From Erythrocercus mccallii (Eukaryota; Chordata; Aves; Passeriformes; Dicruridae), in assembly GCA_013397435.1 (NCBI GenBank), contig VZRG01000347.1, positions 496,001-560,000 on the forward strand: DNA of 64,000 nt. Direction: 5' to 3'. The notes below the pieces were generated by a model. The model saw only the letters and a list, made by a program, of their open reading frames with translations, ran no database searches and was not told where the DNA came from. Shown one piece after another: positions 50,869 through 64,000 of this stretch. Positions within the stretch are counted from its first letter, which is position 1; each line of letters starts with the position of its first letter. Position numbers and translations under genes: made by a program.

Positions 50869-52288
50869 TGAAAACTTTTTCAAGATCTCAAAATATGAGC
50901 ATGGAGTTGCTCGCTGCAGGCCATACTCAGATACTCTTTCTGTTTATCTGTCTCACGTTTCCTGATGAACTACTGTAATGCTGTTTTAAATTTGTCAAAT
51001 TCAAACCATATGGGAGCCCCTACTCTGCAAAGAGCTGAGTCTCACATTAGTGCGGTGCCTGTCACATAACAATACCTCTTTGAGATACTTTTTTTACATA
51101 AATCAGCTCAGGTACCTTCAACAAAGAAATGTGCCTTTTCAATGCTCCCCTCTCCTGAAGAATTTTCACATAGGCTAATCTGGTCCAGATATGTATATAT
51201 AATTTATGTGTATTTTACACGCACTTTTTTGATCTGTATATTCTTATGCCCTTCTGTTAAGACTCCTGATTGATAAAGGCTGGTTATGTTAAAATGTTAG
51301 TTGTATGTTTTACTATTAGGAAGACTATTCATTGCTACTTGTTAACTGTAAGAAGAGATCACGTGGGTTTTTATACATTTGTCATAAGTATCCCTGGCAC
51401 AGGGGTCAGGAGATTCAAGGAAGAATGATGTAAGGTTAAAAAGAGCAAAATTTTTACTGCAGATGTTTCAGTTTGTGTATATAAGAGTAAATGCTGGAGC
51501 AAGCTAAAGAATAGCATTGCTAGAAGACTCAGCTCCCTTCTGATTATTATGGACACATGCCCTGAACAGAAGAATAACAAACTATTTAGAATCAAACCAT
51601 TCGAAACCAGAGATGAAAAACCATTTGTTGCTGAAGCTTCTCTGGATGTGACCTTCGGCTAAGAGCGCTCAAAGCGTGCACACCACCAGATCTGAAAATA
51701 AACGATGGGCAGAAAATTGGCAGGATGTTCCCCGAGGTCTAAATGGTGTAATGTCATATGGTTTGTAACTGCATGGACATTTGTCACTGCAGTCCTGCAC
51801 GAAGGACACACACTGTGCAAACCCTGGTTAATGTGTAACATTGCTTTTCAGTTCTGACGGTGAGAGTTGAGTCTGATGTTTTCCTTTGTCTTCCCTGAAT
51901 TCATTGTGGGAAGATGTCTGATACTTCATGAATTGCACAGTAGGGTCTTCTGTGAGATATTCAAGTACCAAGATTATAGCACATGCCTGTACTTCACAGC
52001 TTCATTGACAAATTTGTTAAAACTCTTTTCTCTTTGTGCCCCCTCCAGGGTATTATGAACTGCATGTGCCAGGGGAGGTCACCCGGGAAGGCCTGTGTGC
52101 TTGAGAGGAGCACCTCGTTTGCCACCTCATTCATACCTCTCAAGATTTTTAAGATGAATTATTTATCAAAGAAGCTACTGTCAGAAGTTCGGACAGCACA
52201 TGTCTTCTTTAATTATTCCTGACTTTTTTCCTCCGGGGAAGCACATGGTGAGTTCCTTGAGGAGAGAGTAAAGGTTCTTTTTCTTCAG

Positions 52289-52492
52289 GATACCACAGAA
52301 CAGACTGAAGAAAAATGTCTATTTGCTTGTGTGCCAGCAGTGACTAAAGACTACAATGTCCTGGTATCTGTGCCACAGATCCCTGCTCAGATATTCAGCT
52401 CCCTACATATGGGAGACTCCAGCCAGCACCAGCGGGAGCTGAAATGTGCTGGACTGACAGTTCTGGATGCTGAAGGTCTTTTTGTCATGTAA
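52289..52492 (+). other. Weak terminal-exon candidate, 67 codons
   Basis: GTTCTTTTTCTTCAG ends at 52288 as an acceptor-like site. The frame beginning GAT ACC ACA stays open for 67 codons to TAA at 52490-52492; upstream it is open back to 52223. The predicted residues start DTTEQTEEKCLFACVPAV and end GLTVLDAEGLFVM, with a balanced composition and no low-complexity bias. It has no ATG near the start, so it would need to be spliced. I do not recognise the protein, and no partner exon is evident in the window. Confidence 0.17.
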
Positions 52493-55400
52493 TCTGCATT
52501 TTAATAGACTAGACAAGACACCATCCAGTATCATCACAGTCTTGGTAATGAGAGGGGAGATGTGTAGAGAGGACAGGAGAATTAATTACCCCAGCATTGA
52601 GATCAGGCGCGTGTGAGAGGGGAGAGTTCCAGTGGGAAGGCTTCACATGCACCTCCATCTGTGGACTGAACTTGCCACTTTGGAAATCAGCCTAAGTTTT
52701 TCCTGTTCTTTTAATTTTCCAGAGAAGAATTCAGTGATGCTTCAGGTGCCTCTCTGCAGGGAAGTCAGTCAGCCTGCATTTACAAAGCAACTGCATGCAG
52801 AAAGACCAGAGCACATTAACTTCTTTTTAAATCAAATTTATATTATTTATGGCTTGCTATGAACATTTGCATAAGAACTCTCTTGTTTGGAGAGACATTT
52901 CTGTTAGGACCTTGACATGTCCTCAAACAAACTCAAATAAACACATATCTGAAGAAGGCCTGGCATCCAAAGTCTCCCACAAACATCCTAAAACACCTTT
53001 GTGAGACCAAGACCATGGAACATGCTCTTCTAACAGGTAAGGATTGCAACCTCTGCATGGGGAAAGGCATTTCATAAGTTCTTGTTCCCCAAAGCACCTG
53101 CTTGTCACTGAGCAAGGCTGGCGATGTGACCATAGTTGGATTCCTGCTCTGGTCCAGCAGGAGCTGCCATGACTCGTTAGGCAGAGCACACTGATGAGAA
53201 GGTTTCCCCATTAGCTCATGAGCAAATGTTCATTTCAGCCAGTGTTCTGTGAAAGACAATTGGTAAAATACCAACAATTCCTGCATATGGGCTTTAATTT
53301 ACCAGAGTAAACCATGCATTTTTCACTTAGGTCTAAAATGTGACTTTAGGTTTTCATGTAAGCTTATTCCTTTTCAGGAAATTGGAGCCATATAAATGCA
53401 TGATGTAAAAAGAAAAACAGGCTAAGAGATGAAGTTGGAAAGCAATGAGAGCAAGGGTAAGGGAAGGAAAATAGTGAAATTATGAGCAAATTATTTCCCC
53501 CTTCTCCATTTCTGAAATGAGCAATGGGGGTTTTGCCTACCAAGTTCCCTCTTGGAGCTGAGTTACCCACACAGGCTCCACCTACCCCAGCAGGTTTTGC
53601 CAGGGTCAAGGCTCTTAATTAGCCTCAGGTAGGCTGGCTGGGCCCAGGAAGTAGCAGGCAGGCTTGGTTCCTTGCCTGTGGAAGAAAAAGAGATCGAATT
53701 AGAGCAAATAGGAGCTCCTTCTTCACCACCTGACTACAGGTACAAAACTTTGTGCTTTGTGGAATGATACGGCTGAAACAAGTCACACTGATATTTCCAG
53801 TTTAGGGGCAGGGTGTGTCTCCCTGCCTGGAGTTAGCTGAGGTCCTGCTCTGCTCACTCTTGTTTCTTAGGAGTGTCACACAATAAACCCAAGGGACAAG
53901 GGGCTAGTGGGTATCTGTGTGCTGCCTGTGTTGGCAGGCTTTTGGAGAGGATGGTACTTGTGGTGTAAAGGGTGAGCTCTGGGTTTACAGGAGTGACTCT
54001 GAGCCCTGTCAGAGGGGTTTGCTCCAGCCTGTTCTTCAGAGTTCCTTGTGATGTTCTTCTGAGCACAGTGTGTGATGTGGTCTCAGGCAGCAGCCTGGGG
54101 CTTCATCATTCATGTGGTGCCTGTCTGGGGGGTGTTAGTCAGAGGGGCTCCTTGAGCTACCAGCGAGGATGTCTCATTTTCTGGGTGCTGTGAAAGTCTT
54201 TCCATACTCTTAGTTTATCGGGTTTGTTGGCTACTGGCTCATTTTGCTTCTTCAAGTGATCATAAAAAGAAAAAAAATTAGTTTGGGGAACAGAATTTTG
54301 GTCCCAACAAACTTCTATTCTGGTGAATCCACCCCACCATTGCTATATGTGAGATAAACCTAATCTTTAATTACTAAGGAGGATGGAAATCAGTTTAACT
54401 TGCAGCTGGGGGATGAGGAGACTGTCCCAACCATTGAACCTGCTACCTTTTCAGGGATCTTGTTACTGGGGCTGGAGAGTGCTGGCTGCCCAGGGGTGAG
54501 GGAAGTTATCCTCTCCTGCTGGTGCCTGGGACCCTCAGTGATGGGCTGTGGCTCTCTTGACCCCTCTTGGCTTGGCACCGAATCTGCAGCACCCCATGGG
54601 TGTTTTCTTTGGCAAAATTTACACTTTCATTTCTAAGAATGAACTGCTGGTAAGATTAGGAGTTTTTTCTCTTTTAGACATTTGCTCTATATTTCTCCTC
54701 TCCTAATAATACGAATGGATTTTTTTTCCTTTGAATTCTTCCTCCTGTTGTTTCTCTGCTTGCAACTAAGATCCTTTTAATCTGTAGCTCTTCTTCCATA
54801 TAGGTTGTCTCTACATCAAACCATACACGTTTTTCTCTCAACCTTCTTCAGTATTTTTCTTTGTCACCTCTGTGACAGCCTTATTTACTTATTTACTGCC
54901 TTCTGTTCCAGGGCACTGTCATTATTTCTTTTCTTGGATAAGTTAGAGAAAATTTGGAAACTATCAATACAGAATTGTTTGAATGTGGTTTCAAAAGTCT
55001 TCCTCTTGATCTGTGCAACCAGAAAAGGAAACCTTTAGTTCTTTAAAGACTTTTTTTTTTTTCCCAGATTACTAGTGGGAAAACTATGAGGTCCTCTGCT
55101 TCTACTGAAACTAGCTGTAATGTGAGATGGGGGGAGCTATCCATTTTAATAGCAAATATCTGACCTTTCTTTTTCTCAAGGGTTTTGTGCCATTTCTGCA
55201 CATCGCTGTTCTGCTTTTTTTTATGATCTTGTGGTGTTTCATGTGCTGCTTTTTTTTCCCATATTTTATTTTTATGCATAGAGTGTCTAAATTTGTTGTA
55301 AGTTACACTGGAAAAGAACTCATCTATATCAATAGAGCTCTGCAACAAATCTTTCCTGCCAAACCATATTTACTGTACATACTGTATTTTTAAACAGCAA

Positions 55401-58400
55401 AATACTTATTTTCAGTGGAAAAAAACAAACTAATTTTCTTAATTAACTTTTTTATGGAGGCTTTAATGCATGTTCATTGTAGAAATTGCAGCTCTCCTCC
55501 AAAAAATTGACTGTAAAAAGAGTTCTTTGTGGTATTCCATATTTATTGTGCCTTAGTGATTTTCATATAAAATATATGCAGGTTGGGACTGAAAAGATGC
55601 TTTTGTTCTTCTACCTGGCAGCTTTGTGCACTCAAGTGGGGCTTTGGCTCAAGCTGGGTTTTCTGCCTCCCCATGCATCAGCACCAGCAGGACAAATTAC
55701 AGCTTCTGTTTACACCTGCCTTTTCAGTGTGCTTGTGCAGGTGTGACAAAATACAGCCTAGCAAACCTTGTTGTGTGGAGGGACTCAAATCTGGCTTGCC
55801 TGCTGTTGTGTTGGCCCTGTAAAACTAACAGGACTTGGGAAGGGGGAAAATAATTTTTCTTTTTGGTGTGGCCACAGGTACATTTACACTTGAGGAACAC
55901 GTCTGCTAGACAGACAAACAAATAGCTGACATCTTCACACAGTCATATCCTGAAGAACAACTGTGCTGCTAGCCAGGAAAATAAATCCTTCTGCATCAGG
56001 CAGCTGGTTGTGTTCTTAGCATCTTCTACAGGTACCTGTGTTTGGGAAGCTGTAGGATGGAGTTTTTCCCTAATTCCCCAACAAAAGGAAGTTCTTTCAG
56101 TTATTTAATTTAAAGCTGCTTTACCACCCCGGGTTGTTGGACAGCTTCTGTTTGGTGAGTATTGTGTGGATAGGCGTGGTCAGCACCCAGGTTCCTGCAG
56201 TGCTGCAGGGGAAAGAAATCCCTCACCTAAAAACTCTGGTGGGTTCCAGGGTGAGACGTGAGCCATTGAGGCAAATAACTCTGAGGCACCCGGGGCAGAA
56301 GATTCACTCCCTGGAGGACAATTCATCCTCTAGCGTCTCTGAAGGGCTCAGGGAGCGGCCTTTTGGACACTCTTGGCTACTCTGTGGATTGAAGTTCATC
56401 CACAAGTAGAGATGGGTCACAATCAGTTTGTCACAGGGTATAAGTTCACGCTATGTATTTTTACTAAAGTTTTGGCAGACCAAGTAAAGCTTTGGTTTCT
56501 GAACTAGCACCAAGACACCAAGACCTTCAGTCATGTCATCCTGAAGCTGCTGCTTGCAGACATCTCTTCCTAAGCCAGTGCATTCAGAGGCTGGACCAGG
56601 CTCTGTAATGCTCAAGTGCCTGGGGATTTTTGTGCCATTTTGAAATCTGCTATCTGCAAAGGGAAATGGATAGAGGAGAAATACCCTTGTCAATGTTTGT
56701 CTGTTAAGAAATCTTAATGGTTAGAGCAGTTACATCTTCCGCCTCCCCCCCATCCACTCCCCTGGAAATATCCAGCAGGATGAAGGACAAAGGAATTCCT
56801 TGAGTTCTTTCTAAATAGGATTTGCAAGATTTTTTTCTGATTACAGTGTAGATACACATAAATGGAAGAGGTGATCATTTTGTTGACCAGTTCCCATGTG
56901 ATTTCTGTATTTGAGATTGTTGTAGAATCCCAATGTGTGGCCACAACTGTTTTGTTTTATCCCTGTGATTTTTTTTCTCCCACATGATTTTTTTCTTCAT
57001 TTTCTTCTTACAATATTTACATTTTTTCTTTCTTCTTACATATTCATCCTACCTGAGGTTGCAACTTTATTAAACGCCTTTTTAGTCCATCTTGTCACAA
57101 CATCACTCTCAGTGAAAAGGCTCTGCATATTTTTATATTATTGTTTTAAGCAGAGGTTGCAATTTATTCTTTTGAACTGTAAAATTGCAAGTAGAAAGAC
57201 CAGCATAAAAACCCTGAGAATAAATTAATTGTAAATGGGCTTCTTGGCACATTAAAAAAAGCTTTCATTTTGCTGTTAATATAAGGAAAATATGATTAGA
57301 ATTCATCAGGAAAAAAACCCCTAAACTTGTACAGTTCATTTGAACCATATTGGGCAAGAATAGGAGTTCTACACTTCTGTGGAAGATGCTTACCTGGAAT
57401 TTAAAACATGTGCCCCTTAACACATGGCTCCAAATTATTTTCTGCAGTGTCTTTTGAAGCAAATTGTCCTGTGGCCCAGGGTGAATGGGTTTGCTCTTCA
57501 GTTTTGTACCCAAACACGATACTGGGTGGGTACCCACTGAAGTGTTAAAGTATCTCTCTGTGCCCAGGTCCTCGAACTCTCTCAGTTGCCAGAAATAATG
57601 GCAAAGAACCCCCACCAACCAGAGGAAGAGTTCTCCCCATGGGGACCACCTCTGCATCCAGCAGTGAGTGAAGGGCCCTGTGCCAGGGCTGTTTGTTTAA
57701 GAGCAGTGATACACATCCTTTAAGCAGGTGTCAAATTTGGAAATCCCTGGTCTTCACACCACTTCATGGCAGCACATTCCTCAGAGCCCCGTGGATTTAT
57801 TATCCTTGTTGCCCCTTTCTTTCCTTGAAACATGGGGAAGACAAGCTTTTTGCCTTTTTCCTCACCCTCCAAGTTTTGCAAGGATCCTGAGCCCTGTTTC
57901 TGTGATGTAAGGGCAAGACCTCTATCATGACTTAGTGCTGGCAATGAGACAATATTATCAGAAGCCTTTTTGGGGCTATTAACAGAGACTGTGTGTTCTG
58001 CCATCCAGGGAGTAGATTAATTCCCAGGCAGTGGTCTTGTTTTCTTCTTTCATGGTGTGGAAGTACTGTTTTGGTGGGTTAATTATCTGTGTGTAGCAAG
58101 GAACAAAGGTCAGGGATGTGTGCTGATATTCTGAATGAAAGAGAATTTTCTAAGTAATTGCTGAGAAAAGTCAGGAGTTAAGAAAACAAGCTGGACTTTG
58201 GGCTCATGAAGACCATAATCACTCCTCTTCTGCCTTCTGAGGTGCTGCTTGTGAAAAGGTCATTAAAAATAAAAAAGCTTGTGTTAGTAAACACAGTCTT
58301 CTTGATGCCAGGAGACATGAAAATACCATGAAATACCACTGTCTCTTTTTGCCTGCTGTTCGAGCTGTAGTTGTTTGTTGTGGCTGTGAGCGAGCAGATC

Positions 58401-61400
58401 TCAGGAAATTAATGAGCTGCTGCCTTGTTAAGCATGGCAGAATTTAATGGAAATGCGTTCTTAATTTCTGGGACCCCGTTTTTCACTTCCCCTCTTATAC
58501 TTGCTAAGGAAGCATTTGCTAGCTTGCTAGTCATGCATCACACAGGGAGAGGGAGATGTCTGATGAGGGATACAGGTCTGATGTCTCCATGTTTGTAATG
58601 GGAATTGTTTTCCACGCTGGTATCCTGTTGCAATGTGTTTGCTGCTTAGAAACAAATATACAACATTTTATTTTGGCTTGCTTTTCACATTGTTCTGCAC
58701 AAGCCTGTCTGTCAGAGTACATGGATTGGGGCCTTCAGAGAATTGGCCTGCTCATTACCAATTAAAACCAGAAATTACAGAGCTTTTGCTCTGGTTTAAG
58801 GTGGCATCTCTGAGAAGTGACTTTGAAAACACTGTCTTAAACAGCTCAGTCTTTTGATGGGAACTTGAAGACTGAAAGCACTATGTTAATTAGTGGAGCA
58901 GCAAATCAATAAACGTATCACGGTTGCTTCATCCACTGTCCAAATAAATGAGTTCAGTATTTTACATCTGTATTTCCCTTCTTTACCCTTCACCCCACTG
59001 AAATAAAGCATTTAAGATCTTCACTGCACTTGCAGCTGTATGAAGGACAAATTAGAAACTGCTACATTCTGCAAAACAGACTGATGTATTAGAGAATTTC
59101 TTTCCGAAAATGACTTTCGTTGGAACAGCCAGATAAAGTATTCTATTTTAGATCCATCTTTGCAAATAGGTCCAGTTGGAAAGGCTGACTGCTAAGACTG
59201 TTTGGCTCTCTGAATGAATCTTGCTTTTTGAAAAGTGTTTAAAGATTTAAGCTTAGCCCTAGACATCAATATCCAAAAGCTTTTGGACTTCAAACAATGC
59301 ACTTAACTAGCCTCTAGAATAACATGAAAGGTGGCAAAATGTCTAGAACATCTACTGAAAAAGCCTCTAATATATGAGTGCCCAATTTATCTCTGGATTT
59401 AATGTTAAAACTGATGGAATTTTTAAATGGGGAAAAAGTTCTTCTAAAATATAATCATAAGCTGCTCTAAAACACTGTTCTGCACCAACTGGGACAGATA
59501 TAGTTTCTTACATACCTATTTTGCAGTAAGATATGCTGCTTGAGGGGATGATTTACTGTTTCTGTCAAAAGGCGCTGCAGTTCCTGTTGCAAAATTGTTA
59601 GAGGCTGAGTCTAAGGGGATTAGCAGATTTTAAGTATAAGCTTTATAGTGTGTCATTTGGTTAATTTATGATACTACTTCTAGTGTCTGTGGAAATAGTC
59701 TGCTTTCTAATATGGTACCACAGATAGTTTTATAGAGAATTTTAATTGCCTTACAGTTAGCATTTTTAACTCTCTTCTAACCCCTTTCCTCCCTTATTCT
59801 TTCCCAGAATTGAGGAGTCTTGTTTGACTCCAATTTATCTACTTTGTCCTTACTACTCCTGCATTGTAACCCACCCACGCTTTAGATGTGGGGATGGGAA
59901 TAAGCAGGTTTGTCAGAGTGGTGCCAAATGTCTTCCTTCAATGTTTCCAGTTCCATAATGATAAGGAGGCCATAGAGCACTTGCCAAGATGTGGCCACAT
60001 CAAAACACTTGTCACATTTCTATGCCGTTTTAATTTGCATTAACAGGGAAAGAAACGAGTTTGTCATCATTTACCGCCACAACTCTTCAGTGAAATTTGT
60101 TCAGCTGTGATGATTGTTTAATCTAAGATGTGATTTAAGTGTTTTTTCAGCTTCTGGGTACGTCTTTTGAGTTAGTTATTTCATAACCTGGCATGAGACC
60201 CCAGGGGATATCAGAATCCTCACCTGCCTTCCTTTCCCCGTGGTTTTTCCAAATAACCTCTTTGGGTTCTCAGCACTTCCCATGGGGAATGTTGGTTTTG
60301 GGGTTTTTTTTCCTTTTTTCCAATAGTTTTTTGATGGTGTCTGTTTTGTTGTCAGCTCTGTATTTGTCACTGTAAAGAAAATTGAGCCCTTCTGGACAAG
60401 GCTGTTGCCTTTTACCACCCTCTTGTCCCTCCCAGTCCTCTGGGTTATTGTTCATTTCTGGAGAGGTGGTATTTCGAGGTGTTAATTAATATTTTACGTG
60501 CTTGTCCTATGTTTCTCAGGACCACCTTGCCTAGCCCCTTTCTGGGATTATAAATGATGGTGTTTTGAATCCCAGTTTTCCTTGAGAAGTTCAAGTTACA
60601 AGACCAAACTGGCATCAAATTACCCGTGTGTCTCCTTATCACAGAAGGTTATTGGTGAAATTAATTTCCTTCTCATAGTCTCCAATTAAAATACAGTTTA
60701 TCATGATGTACTTTATTGTGACTCACAAGACTTTAATGGATTATTTTTCAGCAGGTGGAAATGCTATTTGTAAAGGCCTTGGGTGATTTCACGTGGCACT
60801 GCTTATACATATGGGAGGAGAAAGAAAATTCTTGATCAGTTGATGGATTATTTCTAAATTGGCTTTGTCCTTAATGTTTCAGTTGCTAATAATGATTTAT
60901 AATGCTTGACCATTTTCTTCCTCCTTTAGGAACAGATTTTTAAAATTGCTGTATTCAAATGTTCTGTTCCAAAAAATACTGGGTTTGGGATTTTTTCAGC
61001 ACTTTTATTGTCTCTGTTCTACACATAGACACAATGTTGTGCTGTGGAGGATAACCTTGAGAGCTGCAGTGTCACTGGTGACTGTGAATGTATTTGTACA
61101 ACCTGAGGAAAGCTCGGTGTAATTATTAGCTATCAAGGAATATTACTCTGGTACTAATAACTATTTCAGAAGTAATAAAGTTTCAAAGGATAATAGGGGC
61201 TGTTTTCTATTCAGATTTTTAATCTGCTAAAGCAACTATCAAGTGTGCTCTTCATAAGCACCTGAATGCATGTTTGAATCCATTCTTTCAAGAAACATTG
61301 CTGAATAACTCCTTACTTTTGAGATTATTCTCAAGTGTTATAGGTGTCAAATACCTACGTTTGAATATTAGGAGAACCACTTAAGTTTTGAAGTATTTTA

Positions 61401-62055
61401 GTGCTAGTTTGACAGATGTGCTTGATAATCCCAAATCAATTTCAGTCAGATTAGAAGAATTTGACAGGTTTAGCTGTTGATGGTGGGGGTGGGACCACTT
61501 TGCTTCAGTTGTTCTGCCCAGCTATTCTAATTAATCTCCACTTAATTTAAAGAAATTACTTACTGTATCCGATAATGAGTTAATTTGTAATTCAATTAGC
61601 AGCGCCATTTGCAAGCCTTTAATGTGAGCGAAAACACCTGCTGAACTGCTCAGCCTGAGTGACACTGGGGAGGGGTGAGATGGATCTCCCTCCCCTGGCA
61701 CGCCCGGGAGGGCAAGGCCAGGTCACACTGCTGCCCACAAAGATGGACTGGCACCACCTGCCTCAAATCCAGTCAATTTGTACTCCCTCTAAGTAGCTGT
61801 CAAGTGGTGTGGTCAGGAAGGGGCTTTTCCCTGCAATGTTCTGTATTTGGGTCCTGGTGTAAATTGACAGAACTATAAGGTTTAGGACGTGCCATTCCTC
61901 GTGGGTTGTTTTAACCCAGCTGTTGCCAAGGAAGTGCTCTCACTCTCCTGCAATGTTAAATTATCGTGTTGCTTCTCCATAGCCCCATTTCCCACACCCC
62001 AGGTGCTCTGCACCTTTCAGGTGACCATTTAGCAAAGACAATAGGTCAATTCTTA

Positions 62056-62072
62056 TTTGTTTGTTTGTTTTG
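62056..62072 (+). repeat. (TTTG)4 microsatellite
   Basis: Four TTTG units in a row. Confidence 0.9.
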
Positions 62073-62303
62073 TCTCTAGTCCCACTGAAAAGGGAAGGAT
62101 GCACCAGAGAGTTTGGATTTTTAACAATGCTCTGAAGGCTTAGGGAGACTGGGAAAAAATTAAATAGGTGAATTTATTGGCTGAATAGATATTTTGAGCT
62201 GTAATCTTGGCTAGACTGCTTTGATAATATTTTTTATTTTAAACAGAAATGAGAGATTGGTTTTGGGAAGTTTACATTGAGAATACTGACAAACAGCTCC
62301 ATT

Positions 62304-62377
62304 TTAAAACAACAACCCCCCCCCCCAAAGAAATAACCCACTCCCAAACAACCCAACCAACTAAAAATCCCACCAAA
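62304..62377 (+). repeat. A/C-only low-complexity tract with C12
   Basis: About 70 bp built almost only from A and C, with a run of about 12 C at 62316-62326 and then AACCCA, CCCAAACAACCCAACC and AAATCCCACC units. It is the longest tract of this kind in the window. Confidence 0.85.
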
Positions 62378-64000
62378 TAGTCTGCAGATCAGTCGCTTTC
62401 TAAAACTGTTTTATGTCTGATTGCTTTAATTAGTTGAAAAACGGAAGCATGCTCCTTAGCTTTGGGAAGCTGTAGTGCAGTGAGCAAGGTGGCTATAAAG
62501 TTATCTGCTCAAAATGCTTACACAAAGTACCTGGCTAGCCCTTGTAAAATAGAAATTTTGGGGGTGGTTATAATGTGATCTAAAATGCAGATAATGACAC
62601 AACCAGAGTAGGAAAAGCAGGTCTGCAGAAAAGTGGCACAACAGGAAGGGTGACAGAGGGTGGCATAACACTTAGTTCACTGGGAAAGGAAAGGACAGAG
62701 GAGGAAAAAGAGATCAAGTGTCTGTATTTCCTACTAGACTGTGACTCAGGGTGGGATTTAAGCCAAATGACCAGATTTAATGCTTCTAATCACTTTTTTA
62801 TTCTGTGGTTCTTTTTTTCCCCTCCATGACTAGCACCATTTAAGAAAAGACTTAACAGGCCAATGTTCATCTTAATTATGCTCTTTCAGGTTTGTGTGCA
62901 CTCACAATGCCAAGTATTCAAGGCAATCCAAATTTTTCCTGCCTTTGGCAGAGGGAATTAGATGCCTGCTCCTAACACTTATATCCTATGTGCTGAATGT
63001 CACAGCCCCATTGAAGTAAGAGTGGAAATGTTCAAATGAGGTTATAGCTTCTGAATATTTTAGATGTTTAGAATCACAAATAGAGGAAGGTAAAGCAGAG
63101 TTCGGCTGCCAGTTGAAGACTACTAATATATGAATCCCTTATATTTGAGAGTTGCTGGTTCTTGGCATGGTGGGTGCCCAACTGTAGTGAGTTCTAACCA
63201 CACACACCTGTGGTATCTGCATTCGGAATTACACTAGGTGCCTCTTACAAAATTATTTTTGAATGAGCATCAATGCAAAGTGGCACCCACTGTTGTGTTT
63301 GGTTTTAGAGTTTTTCTAGAGACTTGGAGGTATTTGTTGTAATCTGGTTCCCCGGAACTGAAGCTACTGTAAGGCCAGTCATTGGTTATTTCTTTGTCTA
63401 CGACTGGAAGACCCTTCCTCCATGGTGGGCTTTGAGAGCTCTTTATTTGTGGCATTTATGAACAGTAAACATAAAAATGCTAAAATTTTACCACTAAAAT
63501 TTACATTAATTAATTAAACAACTGGGCAATGTAATTAAAATCACAGAGGGGTTGTTTGGGGCTTTTTTTGTCACTGACTTTTATGACTTACTGTTATTTC
63601 CCTATTCCTGAAATATGGGTTCCTAAATTGGACTGCAGTATTCAGAAATACATTTCCCTTGGTGTGCAACTCAAGATGACATTAGCCCCACTAATTTAAT
63701 GTCAGCTAAGAGCTTCTCTTGAACAACTTTACTCTGATCCTTAAACACTCTCTAACTCATTTCATAGTTCCAGCCAGGGTTTTTCTTTCCATATGGTTGT
63801 GTTAAACATATTCTTGGATTATTGCCAGTTTATCAGGTCACTGTACTGTGACCAATTTACCTACTCACTTTTTCATCTTACTGCTAAAATAATCTTTGTG
63901 CCCTCAGCACTTTCACAAGTGTCTCCAGCTGTGTGTGCCTTGTTATTGAACTGCATCAAACCTCATCCCTTCAGGACTCCACTCACTCAAATCTGGTTTG

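Larger units (their letters stand above)
46622..52222. other. Non-coding sequence, no gene recognised
   Basis: About 46740-47080 is G+C-richer with overlapping frames on both strands, none distinctive. The block at about 48380-48610 is a possible conserved element. The rest is A+T-rich and featureless. Confidence 0.5.
52493..64000. other. Non-coding sequence, no gene recognised
   Basis: Mostly A+T-rich, with G+C-richer stretches at 53520-54620 and 57440-57680. The 130-codon minus frame at 57265-57657 has no motif I know. A homeodomain-word cluster lies at 61520-61650. T-rich and A/C tracts are at about 60291-60320 and 62304-62377. Confidence 0.5.

Noticed and set aside
57265..57657. 130-codon minus-strand frame as a retroelement remnant
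   Set aside because: I could not match it to any reverse transcriptase, gag, integrase or protease motif.
1..64000. CRISPR arrays, operons, phage or plasmid genes
   Set aside because: No regularly spaced repeats, no dense coding and no ribosome-binding-site pattern. The repeats present are vertebrate retroposons.

Overview
The window looks like non-coding nuclear DNA from a bird, most likely a passerine. It is A+T-rich and low in CpG, with short homopolymers and microsatellites, and open frames end within about 170 codons in every frame. There is no prokaryotic gene packing, no operon, no CRISPR array and no intact transposase or integrase. Two repeat types point to the source. One is a decayed 3' end of a CR1 LINE at 12891-13150 (minus strand). 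The other is a SINE at 5214-5341 with a tRNA-Ile-like head fused to a CR1 3' tail, the architecture described for TguSINE1 in zebra finch. A second short CR1-like tail lies at 37441-37505.

I could not establish any protein-coding gene. All open frames are short, overlap on both strands and lack a recognisable domain, apart from the CR1 relic. The window is best read as intergenic or intronic sequence. Three open stretches that follow good splice-acceptor-like sequences (30469, 41944, 52289) are listed as weak exon candidates, and a fourth open frame without one (41504-41875, minus strand) is discussed in the findings. Several blocks rich in TAAT-type homeodomain words (about 15001-15300, 29210-29330, 46330-46560, 48380-48610, 61520-61650) look like conserved regulatory sequence, but conservation cannot be judged from one genome.

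The clearest structural feature is at 42369-46329. A 1,980-bp block occurs twice in direct orientation, separated only by a single N at 44349. The copies differ at three positions that I found, all transitions. Copy 1 ends exactly at the N and copy 2 begins exactly after it. This is what two overlapping contigs from different haplotypes look like when scaffolded without merging, so it is probably a false duplication rather than biology.

Layout: 1-5213 featureless; 5214-5341 SINE; 5342-7690 featureless; 7691-8732 a diverged direct-repeat pair; 8733-12890 featureless; 12891-13150 CR1; 13151-24280 mostly unique with one possible regulatory block; 24281-30440 unique with one weak ancient-SINE candidate; 30441-33770 unique with a small CpG-rich patch; 33870-34350 possible LTR-like or other unclassified repeat; 37441-37505 CR1 tail; 42369-46329 duplicated block; 46330-46621 CpG-rich patch with a homeodomain-site cluster and poly(A); 46622-64000 unique sequence with A/C-only tracts. 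No previously undescribed biological system was found.
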